Positions 10,996 through 21,900 of a stretch of DNA of 64,000 bases are shown piece after piece. Source of the stretch: Imbricaverruca yamaguchii. Taxonomy: Eukaryota > Arthropoda > Thecostraca > Neoverrucidae. The notes below the pieces were generated by a model, which was given only the letters and a program-made list of their open reading frames with translations, was not told the DNA's origin and did no database searches. The DNA lies in assembly GCA_034440575.1 (NCBI GenBank), contig JAOTOL010001625.1:2936501-3000500 (forward strand), in the 5' to 3' direction. Within the stretch, counting starts at the first letter, position 1. Each line of letters begins with the position of its first letter. The translations under genes were made by a program, and so were the position numbers.

Positions 10996-12240
10996 AATAA
11001 TTAGTGACCAGATGAACTGTCCTGTGGAGGGGGCCAAATCTACCACCATTATTCCTGAATCACCGGATTTTAACCCTAACTCCCCACATCCTGTTTGAAG
11101 GTTCTTCTTTTGGTTTCCTTTGAAAAGTTACCTCTCACTCTTAAAATTACACCTGAACAAATGACAACAAAATGTAAAGCTTGCTAATATCACGCATTCC
11201 AATTAATAACGCCAGGTCACCAAAACCCAGACGTTCGTGCACGTCTACACCCGCCTCACGCAGTCCGCGCGTTCGCCACTCTGCGTGCGCTTCTCCGGTT
11301 TCTGCTTGGCCTCCCACGTTTTCATAATTACTGCCACATGATAGTCTTGTGCCAGATTTGACATGTGGAATGCCTGGTATGGCGGCTCGCTTGAAGAAAG
11401 AATCGATAAATTCAATTCGATGCATTAGTTCTCTTCTTCCCACATTTTCTCGTGATTACGAAATCCGGACACTGAGCTTTGTTGCACCTCATCTCTTTCG
11501 TTAAATAAGTTCCCAGATTGGCTACCTAGCCGTGACCCTAGCTAGGTGTTCGTATTTTTACCAGTTGTGTATTTCTTCTTCTATGTATGTGTTTTAGGGC
11601 TCGAGACAATTTATATTAGAGGTCCGGCACATGTTTGAGACCCGGCTTTTTTACAGCTTTGTTTTTTATGCGCCGATGATACGTCTGAGGTATCGGCGCG
11701 TTTTCGAAGACGCCGTTGCATTTATTTAGTGCCCGGCCTTTTTGTTCCTTCTTTACGACAAATTTCTGATGGGACAGCCAGTTTTTGAGGCCCCGTGCGG
11801 CCTCACGGCCCTGATGTGGCTTGAGGGTCTCCGTTATGCCTTTATTTAGCGCTCCTGGTGTTATTATTTCCAGATGCAGAGCATGTTTTTAGGCCCTGTC
11901 TTGAGAATATTTGATGTGTGTGTGTGTGATTGTGGTTTTAGGGCGTATCGACCATGGTTGGTCATTTAGCGCCCAGAGAATATTTGATACCTCTAGTATC
12001 AGTGTGACGGCCGGACCGTTTGTGGCCTCCGTCATGATTTTCTTGAATCCCAGCACGACTCTTTTGAGCCCCCAGCGTTATTTTCAAGGGCCCAGATGGG
12101 AACTTTTTAGGCCCAAGCATCTTTTTCAGAAGCCCCTGCGCGATGTTTTGGTCCCCATGTGATTTTTCTGGACCCCGGTGCGATTATTGGTGGCCTAAAC
12201 GGGATTTTTAAGGAAGCTGGTGGAATTTTTTCCGGATCTT
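10996..12240. repeat. Dispersed repeat family A, copy 2
   Basis: Direct-orientation relative of 55-930, diverged and interrupted by a SINE stub at 11916-11975. Its distal part (11600-12240) is a degenerate series in which GGCCC/GGACCCC words alternate with runs of T about every 25-30 bases. The first copy shows the same rhythm at 640-880. No coding content recognised. Confidence 0.65.
11916..11975 (-). mobile_element. SINE 3'-tail stub (60 bp)
   Basis: A (GT)n tail followed by GATTGTGGTTTTAGGGCGTA and GACCATGGTTGGTC, ending GCGCCCA. Perfect 13 bp target-site duplication gagaatatttgat at 11903-11915 and 11976-11988. It is nearly the reverse complement of the stub at 1680-1736. Confidence 0.8.
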
Positions 12241-13637
12241 GACTCGACTCTAGGGCCCCTCACAAACTGCCCACAACGTCCCCAAGAAAAAATAGAACAA
12301 ACATTTATGCAATACATATCCTCAAAATATTATAAATTAAAAAAACCGAACCCGGCCAAACCTAGCCTAACGTCAGCTGCTTTTGAAATGAAATTTTCGA
12401 TTTTAATTTGTTTTCTGGGGGGGGGTGTTCCAACATCTAAACTAGCCTAACCTAATCAAGCCGGTATTAGTGTGCTTTATGATGATTACAAGACAAGTTT
12501 TTACACACATTTGCCTCCATATAGAAAACAAATGGATTTGGTTAGGTTAAGCTATGTTAGTTTAGGTTTTTTTTACGATGAAATACGTTTTACAAAATCC
12601 AAACAAGTTTTTTTTTTTAACTTATAATTATTTGGTAAATTTCTGGTTTAAGGGGCTTTTTATCTCTTCGATAAGAGTCGACGACAGCCAACGCCACCAG
12701 TCAACTAACGCCACCAGTTGCAGGTTTTTGTAACTATCGCTACGGGAGGTTGTTGCTATTTCCTCGGAATGAAATACTTGCGCACGGGCTGATATAGGGG
12801 AAATTAAAGAAAAACCGTGGCATTGAGTGATAATACAGTCACCTAGTCATCTTCCAATATCAAAAACATCGTGATACGGTCAAAATTAGGTGCGGACTCG
12901 GGCATTACAAAGTCTGACCGTAGCCTGACTGCGAGTTTGTTCACATAAAGCCGTTATTTGTCCGAAATTTAAGCCATAATATTAAAAAAGTCCATGGTAC
13001 TGGGTACCTATTTGTATATCATATACCTATTTGGATATCTGGCAGTGCTAGCATTTTCTAGCTATGGTCAAAATCAGGTGCGGACTTGGGCATTACACAC
13101 TCTGACTGTAGCCTGGCTTTGCGTGTTAATCATATAATCATATAAATCATTAATCATATAAATCCGTTATTTGCTCGAAAGATAAGATTGAATTTTAAAA
13201 AGCTCGTACTTCTGGGTAATAATATACCCATTCGACTATCTAGCGGTGCTAAAATTTTCTAGCTATGGTCAAAATCAGGTGCGGACTTGGGCATTACACA
13301 TTCGGACTTGAGCCCGGCTTTGCCTGTTTGTCCATAAAAGCCCGTTATTTGCTCCAAAGTTAAGCCATAATTTTAAAAAGCTGATGGTACTGGGTAATAA
13401 TATACATATTTGGCCGTCTAGCAGTGCTAGCATTTTCTGGCTATGGTCAAAATCAGATGCGGGCTTGGGCATCGCAAAATGAAAGTTTATGAAGATCTTG
13501 TCGTACCTGTGAACACAGATCCAATACTTTCTCAGAAGTTAAAGCCACAGGATAAAAACCGTCCCGCCATGCAATCGTACATGCACTTGGCTTTCTAACG
13601 GTGCCAATAGCTTTGGGATATTTGCAACTCAGACGCG

Positions 13638-13687
13638 GACTTGGGTATCACAAGACCGAGGATACTCGGTCTTGTGATACCCAAGTC
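13638..13687. repeat. 50 bp perfect palindrome
   Basis: GACTTGGGTATCACAAGACC begins a 23-base arm ending at CGAG, followed by a GATA loop and the exact reverse complement ending CCCAAGTC. It sits within a satellite monomer whose normal sequence includes only one arm, so the second arm looks like a local fold-back duplication. Confidence 0.9.
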
Positions 13688-13796
13688 TTCAGGTCAGTTC
13701 TTCAAGAATTTCATCCTAAACACGCTTTTATCACGTTGGCTGACAAACCGCCTAATTTCTCGTAAATTAGAGACATAGTTAAAAAAGCTCATCGTA

Positions 13797-15540
13797 CCTC
13801 GTATTAATATATTTATTTGGCTATCTAACAGAAGTAATATCTTCAACACATGCTCAAAATTTGATGCGGACTCTGGTGCTACAACGTAAAAGCTTGTCAT
13901 GTTCTTGTCGTATTTGTGAACACAAAGCTACTATTTTCTCAGAAGTTGAAGTCACGGGTTGGTTGGTTATTTGGGCTTACAGGCACATCGACTGCGTTGG
14001 TCATACAGCGTCCATAAGTTGAAGTCGCAGAAAAAACCGTCCTGTCATGCTATGGTGCAGTCATTCGTCTCTCTAACAGTACCAATATCTTTGGAATTTC
14101 ATGAAAAATAGATGCGGACTTGGGGATTACAAAACCGAGGCTATCTTGTTGGTGTGTTGTTGGTCGACACAAACCTGCTATTTCCTTGAAAGCTAGATAA
14201 ATAATTTTTAAAAACTCAACGTTCCGAGTAATAATCTATTTGGATATCTAATAGGAACAATATCTTCGTGACACGGTCAAAATCAGATGCAGACTTATCT
14301 ATCACAGGTTGAAAGCTGATCATGGTCTTATCGTATTTGTCAACACAAACTTATTAAAACCGTTCTAGGATATAATGACACCCCTATTTGGCTCCCATAT
14401 ACTTCTGATATCTAAGAAATATCACCAAACTGCATGCGGAATTTCGTATTACCCGACGAAACCTGACGATAGGCCTGTCGTGTTTATTGATACAATTAAA
14501 TTCGTTGTAAATTGCTGTCACAAATCCTTCGTTTTCTCACCAGTTGTCGCATTATTTCGACTAATAATTTAACTACATACAAATATGCACCTTTTGCTCT
14601 TTTGGTATCAAAATATTGTGCAAAAATGTTCTTTTTTACTTCTTTCTCATGTTGAAAGCTAAGTAGCTGAGGTTGGGTAATATTATATCTTTTATGTCAT
14701 TATTTTTCATGAGCATGAAAAATGAAAAGCATGAAGAAAGTGACTTGAAGTTGAGTAATCTAGCACTAGATTACCCAACTTCATGTCACATTTTTTGGTT
14801 TTATTTTTTCTGCCTACTGAAAACGATGCATTTGCACCATTTTGGGCATGAGTGGTCACATTACTTTAACCACATTCCTATACATTGCATTGGAAAAGAA
14901 ATCACAAGAATTCAAAATGACCATATACGATTTCGTAGTGAAGTACGAACATATCCTTACAGTATGCAGTACTTACACACTTCACTTGCAGCATTTTTCC
15001 ATTGAAATTCACACATACTAGCAGCTGAAATAATTTGAGCTTATTTATGACAATAACGTTATCCTTCGCTGTCACGTGTTCATTTTCTGGTATTCACCTA
15101 TGCACACAACTTGCATGAATCACACCTTCAATGTTGGTACGTGCACCTCCTGTTTTACTGCCTTTTTATTGTCATTATGATGACCACTTCATGCACATAG
15201 TCTATGTTGTATTCTGTTGTGACTCCAAACTTCTTTTGAAAGACTGTCTGATCTGATCTTTCTGATGTTCAAACTACCTTTTTCCAAATTGATATCACAA
15301 ACTTCACTAACTTATCTCATGTAGCAATCTCACTTGAATTTAGTAGCACACTTTATGAGACCTTATAGTGCCAGATTGAGCACAATTAAAATATCAGTCT
15401 TCGCTATTTGTACAGGAATGCTTTTAGTTGCCTTTTCTCTAGATGGGAACATCAGAGCTTTGAACACTTGCATGAATATCTGATCTGCTATCAACTGAAG
15501 GCTAGAAGAAAAGCAAGAAAGCTCATGGTGGAGCAACAAA
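13797..15540. repeat. Right arm of the 7.9 kb inverted repeat
   Basis: Reverse complement of 7655-9409 with small differences. It carries the mirrored satellite monomers, SINE stub, 50 bp palindrome (14740-14789) and the 198 bp identical open frame at 14375-14572. The loop between the arms is 4.4 kb. Flanks outside the arms differ (LINE RNase H on the left, unrelated AT-rich DNA on the right). Confidence 0.85.
13956..14015 (-). mobile_element. SINE 3'-tail stub (60 bp)
   Basis: GGGTTGGTTGGTTATTTGGG tail, then CACATCGACTGCGTTGGTCA and a GCGTCCAT end. Target-site duplication aagttgaagtcac (13943-13955) and aagttgaagtcgc (14016-14028). Inserted into a satellite monomer. Confidence 0.8.
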
Positions 15541-16390
15541 CATATTGTTAGGGCTTCTTCTATAACTCACATGATAATTATATGGAACAACACAACAAAA
15601 AACTGGAAACTATTCAATATTACCAAGTATTATTAGGTGAATGATAAACTCTCCTTTGGACACAAGCTCAAAGAAAACAAATTTTGTTTCTAGTGGTAGA
15701 AGTATGATGCTTTGGATGAAAAAAAAAACAAAACCAACACAACACAGCCTCAGTACTAACAGGTATGACACCACAGGTCTGCTATCCAATATTGTGTCAC
15801 ACTGAGAATGCTTTGAATGCAGTAAAATAAAATTTCAAAAAAATCCTGCAAGAACAAAACATCAACAGTGTTGGAACAACATACAGTGCATTATGATGAC
15901 ATAACCGTTATTGTATTGCCACCATGTCATGACCTTAGCCAACCTTAGAAAAAGTGTCACAATGCACTGTAGTCAGCAAAAGTCAGTACACATAAAATGC
16001 TAGATATTGTTCTGCTTTGAGAATTAGCAGGCATCTGCCAGATCACTTTGTTTTCATTATGGACAATCCCAGGGAACCACCAGGGGTCATTAATGTTAAG
16101 GGACAATTGTCTATATCCATTTTGGTTAACTTCCTGGATTTCAGTCATGGGTATTACTGTACTTTAGGAATTAGGAAGACACATTTTACACACACTATCT
16201 TCATGAAGCAAGAAAGGGATCAATTTTGGTTTGGTTAGGTTAAGTTATATTTTTCATTTCAGGATTTGTTAAGTTTAAAAATGACTGCTTTGAAAACAGA
16301 TAAGGTTAGGGGAGGTAAGTTTTTCATTAGTTTTATTTGAAAGAGAACAGTTGTGTAGGCATGCTTTTCACTTTTATTGTGGGTAAGGCT
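15541..16390. other. AT-rich region, nothing recognised
   Basis: No conserved frame. One telomere-like TTGGTTAGGTTAAGTTAT word lies at 16230-16250. Confidence 0.4.
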
Positions 16391-16394
16391 AAGG

Positions 16395-16595
16395 CTATTG
16401 GGTTATATTACGTTTTTAGCATCATTCTTCATGCTAGATTACCTAAATAAAAGCCTCGTTTTGGTTTTATTTTTCATCCAACTGAAAAATATGCAGTCTG
16501 CAGTGGGCATGAGTGGTCACATAATGTCAACCATATTCATATACATTGCATCGGAAAAAGAAATCTCAAGAATTCAAAATGACCTTCAGTAATAG
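16395..16595. repeat. Diverged copy of part of the inverted-repeat arm
   Basis: The words TTTGGTTTTATTTTTC, GGGCATGAGTGGTCACAT, ATACATTGCAT-GGAAAA and AAGAATTCAAAATGACC occur in the same order as at 14790-14930. This shows that the arm sequence belongs to a dispersed family rather than being unique. Confidence 0.7.
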
Positions 16596-16599
16596 TGTA

Positions 16600-18390
16600 G
16601 TTAAATGCAAATGAATCCAGCCATGATACTAGATGTTTCTTAATGTCCCTTCAGAATTCATGCTATTTATTTCATTTTATATGTGCACACAGCACAAGTT
16701 CCAAGAGGAGAAACATCTAGCTTCTTGAAAACTTTAATCTTTCCAAAAAAATGAGTCTTGGGTATTAACCATGAAAGGCCATGGACAATATGCAGCTGAC
16801 CCACAAATGCTATGATGCAATGGATATCTATTGGAAGAATTGCATGATCGGCCTGATTTATACAATGCAGCAAAACCCTGGTTCGGTTTATATTTCTTGG
16901 ATGCAGGTAATTGAAGACAAATATGTCCAGATGATCTAACTTAAACTTGAAGATATTTTTCTTGTGATACATGGAACTGTATTTTAAATGCTCCAATCGG
17001 TTTTGACATATGCTATGACAGAATAATAAGCTTCAGCTCTGCCAAACAGCACACACATGACCTGCCATCGCTAGAAAGGGTGATGGTTATGAGAGCAAGA
17101 TGTTTTGGATGTTTCAAATCCACCACCAGGCTGCTTTTCTAATCCTGACAAGGACTACATTACACCCTATATTTCCCTGATACCCATGATTACATGACGA
17201 ATAATTAAAGACGACCGCCCGATTCCCGTTGTGCCTGTCAATAATTTCACGAATGGCGCAGCCGCGTCACAACTATATTGGCGTCAAATAAGTTGGAATT
17301 GTCCTGAATAATTATATTTTGAGAAAGTAGTAAACGAAGTTACTTCTTTTTATTTTGCTTTTATACTTTGCACCATTAAAACATGTGTTTGCATGTTTAA
17401 GTCATAATTCCCCATTTCACATTCTCATTAGCAAATATGATTTTTTTAAATAAAGTTCTGTACATCACTTGGCCACCGGCCTCATGCTTTGGTGCCCTAT
17501 CGTGGAGTTTTTCTTCAGAATACCATGTTTACGCAGGTGACTAAAGATGATGTGTGTGTGTGTACCTAAGTGCCCAGTTTGTTCTGTTGTAATATGCCAT
17601 TTATTGCCCAGAATGCAGAACCGTCCGTGGGAGCAGCTTTTAGAGAAAAATGATAACAAAAAATGTTCCAGTTTTCGTGATCACCAGGAACACTGGGATC
17701 AATCCTTGAGGCACGGAGTATGCCACAGAGCTCCGATCTTGAGGCAGGGAGATCTGCGACATACTGGCCAGGACTCCAGGCTGTCGACAAAAACTCCGTA
17801 CCCCACAATCCAGCCAGTTCTTCACGAACTCCATCATAAACATGTGCGTCAGCACGACGTAATGCATAAAGCAACATGAACAGACATTGAAGTAATTGCG
17901 CAGTTGGTGGCCTGAGGCACCAAGGGAGTTTACTGCTCCCGTAATTGGTTCTTGGTTCTCAGATGAAAGAAGGCCATCTAGGGATGAGACATTTTGCATG
18001 TCGTGTATTCAAACAACCGTGCACACACACTCCCGTACAGCATGACCTTGGCTGCTGGCATTCCGCTTAAAATTCAGTTGGAATGTATAGTGGGGCGCCA
18101 TGCATCAAACCATGATCTTTGCTACATGGCCTCACTCCGCCGGAGTGAAACCGCTTGCCGCGCTCCGTGTAAATAAGCAGCTGCACACCGCGATACAGAA
18201 TATACATAGTTACTCGCCACGCACTTAATATAGACCAATATGCCACATATACACAGATTTACATAAGCATTTACACAATTAAGCTACGGGTGCCCACGAG
18301 GTCGGCTGGAGGGGGGAGGGGCAACCCGGGTAACGGGGCCGCGCAACGAAACGGTCGCCACCACCGTCGCAGCAGGTGCGGCAACTGTGT
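16600..18390. other. Intergenic DNA with a doubtful reverse-transcriptase scrap
   Basis: Downstream of the V-ATPase stop codon. On the minus strand at 17640-17900 the translation contains DRSSVAYSVPQGLIPVF, which resembles motif B of LINE reverse transcriptases (VPQGS). Neighbouring motifs are not clear and frames are broken. The minus frame at 16667-16996 has no domain I recognise. No other gene seen. Confidence 0.3.
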
Positions 18391-18394
18391 GAAC

Positions 18395-18525
18395 ATTTTG
18401 TGGGTTACTGGATCTGTGGGTAACGGGATCTGTGGGTCACCGGATCTGTAGGACCCTGGATATGTGGGTCCCTGGATCTGTGGGTCACTGGATCTGTTTG
18501 TCACTGGATCTGAGGATAACTGGAT
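18395..18525. repeat. 17 bp minisatellite
   Basis: About seven copies of CTGGATCTGTGGGTCAC with substitutions, downstream of the V-ATPase stop codon and possibly within its 3' untranslated region or beyond. Confidence 0.8.
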
Positions 18526-18797
18526 GCGGCGAGTCTGGGCGCGGCGCGTCTTTGGACCCTCTTACGGCCGGCAGTGGTGGCGTTACTGCGAACCCCAGAC
18601 CATGCCGGCGGCGGTGAGCGGCAGTGTGAGCAAATCCACACCTACACGCCTCCACCAGTCAGTGCGTCTCAAGTCCGGCATCTCCACCAATGGGCCCGGC
18701 CCGTTCTCGACATCTTCACCCATGGGCGCGGCCCGCTCCCGACGTCTCCACCAATCGAATCAGCGCCACCAGTTCCACAGCCTCTGCCGATGCCACT

Positions 18798-18959
18798 CTA
18801 CCAGATGGGGATATAGTTGTCGATCTTGGCCTTGTGCTTCTGCGATACACACTCGGCGATCCAGACTATGTTCCGGCACTCTTGCTCCTTCAGCTTCAGG
18901 TACGAGTAGAAGGTGCCGTAGTGGAACTGCTGCAGGAACGCATTGATGTTGAGTCGGAC
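18798..18959 (-). CDS. ATP6V0D1: V-ATPase subunit d exon 7 (residues 296-348, stop TAG)
   Basis: Encodes [20 protein letters not shown] through [10 protein letters not shown] and the TAG stop. The acceptor is CCCACAG before GTCCGA. This is the most conserved C-terminal segment of the family ([18 protein letters not shown]). Confidence 0.95.
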   Translation of the reverse strand, partial: VRLNINAFLQQFHYGTFYSYLKLKEQECRNIVWIAECVSQKHKAKIDNYIPIW

Positions 18960-21900
18960 CTGTGGGCGGTGTGCAGTGTCAATGAATGCCGTCAAGTTCT
19001 CTCCAATACTCAGTCAGCACCGCACCATCAGGCTTGGTGACTATGAGACGTGTAACATCATATAATTAGAACACTGGCTATTATTTTATGTATGTTCAAT
19101 TATTGTCAAATAAATCAAACTACTTTTCGGCTTTACATTCGAGTTAAAATTTTGATATTGATAAACGCTTCATTGTCACAACATTCAACTCGACGCCGCT
19201 GCACTCGTAACCGCCACATCCTCCACGTGATGACCTGAGGCGTGCACTGCACTCGTAACCGCCGCATCCTCCACGTGATGACCTGAGGCGTGCACTGCAC
19301 TCGTAACCGCCACATCCTCCACGTGATGACCTGAGGCGTGCACTGCACTTGTATACGCCTCATCTGGCACATGCATAGGGCCATGAAATGTACGAATAAA
19401 TGTAATGTACGGCCAAATGTACGATAAATATCCTCCCCAGATCGCTGAGAGATCCTACGGAACACCTTTGTCCCCTCACATCCCGTGCACGCGTGCGGCG
19501 GTGGGCATCAGAAGCAAAAAGTGGAGCCGCGATCCAAGCCTGTTGGCATCGGAAGCGAAAAGGTAGCCGCGATCCGAGCGTGTTAGCATCAGCAGCAAAA
19601 GGGGAGCCCCGATACAAGCCTGTCGGCATCAGTTGCAAAGGGGGAGCCGCGATACAAGCCTGTCAGCATCAGTTGTAAAAGGGGAGCCGCGATACGAGCC
19701 TGTCGGCATCAGTTGTAAAAGGGGAGCCGCGATACGAGCCTGTCGGCATCAGTTGCAAAAGGGGAGCCGCGATACGAGCCTGTCGGCATCAGTTGCAAAA
19801 GAGAGGTGCGATACGATACCAGTGGATTAGCGGAGTCGCAGCGCATTCGATTTTCGACGTCTGTAGTGGCTAAATGTTGTCATTATCGTGTACTATTTTG
19901 ACCAGTGATATACTGGCTTCATGTCGACAACGGCTTCACGCACTCAAAACAACCACGAATGCGCTACGAAACAAATGCAAGTTTGCACAATTTGTCACAA
20001 ATCAATTTCAATATTCGGAATGTCCGAATTAATGATCACACTATGAACAGGCTTCCTATACTCTACTTCCGACCATGGATTACGTCCTATCACCATTTCA
20101 ACGGCGAGTATTTCAACTGAAACCCTGGACGCTTCCTTAAAAAAAATGCGCTAATAATGCCCCCCCAAGAACCTGTGTGCCCGACTGGTCATATTTCTGT
20201 TTACTGTATAAAGAACAAGACCAGGCCGTGACTCTACTGGTATGGTGGCATGGTTATGTATCATGACCATGCCGTGACTGTATATGTATCATGACCAGGG
20301 TGGGAAACTTACTTTCAGTGTAAAATAATTGACGATGTGACCTGGAAATTCACAGTTAACGGAATTGTGCTATTTCATCCTTGTCTTAGAAGTTTACGAG
20401 TTTGCCACATGATGTGTGGGTAGTCATCATGCACACGTCTGCCAAATACTGCAAAATGCATCTGACTGAAGTGAAAGTCATTCCGCTTGTTTAATCCTTC
20501 AGTGGCGATCCTTTATTTTCTTCCAATCTTTCACTATTCCGAAGCAACTTCTTTCTTCATCCACACAGTTAATGGTGAAGTAATTTTAGGACACTGCTTA
20601 CTTTCCGAGTATGGAGTCGGAGTGCAAACATATTTCTTCCGGAGTACATTTTCATGGACATATTATTGTGTATGCATGGAATCTATTTGCCGGTAACCGA
20701 CGGGAAAATCATATGTCCGTAGTCAGTGCCTACGTAATACGCATAAGTAATACACATCATCATTTTTGGTCGCATCAAAGCATAGAAACAAAGTGAACAA
20801 TGGACGGCACAGCAAGACAGGGAGTTGTGATGATCGGCTCAGCTTCGTCTCTCGTAACTCACAGGAGCAATGCGCTTCCCTTCCACTGTTGGTCTCAGTA
20901 CAAGGCTAGCCAAATGGAAAACAAACAAATAATTCACGGTGCACCCTCAGCTCATAACACACACCCACCTACATACGCAGCCAATTCCCTGCGCGGTACG
21001 CATCGGACACACTGCCTCGCACGCGACAGTCGGAAACGATGGCCGTCCGCAAACAATGTCTTGTGTTTGCAGTATGGCACTGCTAAACATGTTCAAAGTT
21101 GCTAATGATTATGACGTCATTTAAAAAACCTTGCATTAATTGGTTGAAAGATAGTTTTCAGAACAGATAACGCTAACAAAGCAAATTTCGATCGGCGGCC
21201 TCCGGGACTCCGGAAGTCGTCTCTTAAAACGGTCAGTTTTTCCCACTATAGGGTGGCTCGAAAACAGGTTTCTGGAGACGCATCGTCCGAATTCGTAGGG
21301 ACCGGAGGCCACCATTCAGTGCGCATGCGCGAGGTTTGGCGCGTTGTGGTCGGCATTTCCGCTGGTTGTGGTGTGGTGTGGTATGTGCTCGGGTGTTGTC
21401 TGTGTGCTTGATGGTGCGAAAAATGGCTAGTTTAGTTGGTAATCGTAAGTAGAATAGCATGTATGGTGGATGTTTTATTCAATCTTGTATTAGTTTTTTA
21501 GTGGTATTTTTGTTCCTTCTGCATGTTTGCATCGGAGTACGTGTTGAGCCCATTCTATCTAGTATGAATCCGGAGTGCAAAAATGTTTTAAGAGATGAAA
21601 TTTCTTAAGGAGTGCTTTAATTCCCACCTTGATCATGACCATGCCGTGACTGTACTAGTATGGTGGCATGGTTATGTATCATGACCATGCCGTGACTGTA
21701 CTGGTATGGTGCTATGGTTGTGCATCATGATCAACTAGTCTGGAGGCAGCAAATCGGACAGTCACCTCTGTTCCCAAACACTGCTACGCATTTAGTCGTT
21801 TTGTGGCACGTCCTGAAGAACGGCAGGTATGCTTCACTATCCCATAGGTGTAGAAACAGGGGGAGGGGCATGAGCCATGCCTCCCACCTTTGATGTTTGC

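Larger units (their letters stand above)
12840..14370. repeat. ~190 bp satellite, about eight diverged monomers
   Basis: Each monomer carries GGTCAAAATCAGGTGCGGAC near one end, then TTGGGCATTACA, a CGTATTTGTNNACACAAA segment, a TTATTTGCTCGAAAGTTAAG-like segment, and AATATANNTATTTGGCTATC before the next GGTC. Starts fall near 12880, 13068, 13270, 13449, 13630, 13860, 14110 and 14275. Monomers differ a great deal. The last two to three lie inside the right arm of the large inverted repeat and are mirrored at 8820-9409. Confidence 0.75.

Noticed and set aside
16667..16996. Minus-strand frame of 109 residues as a gene
   Set aside because: Protein-like composition but no recognised domain, no splice partners and no conservation evidence available.
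18395..19815. CRISPR array among the short direct repeats
   Set aside because: Repeats are contiguous minisatellites without unique spacers, and the genome is eukaryotic.
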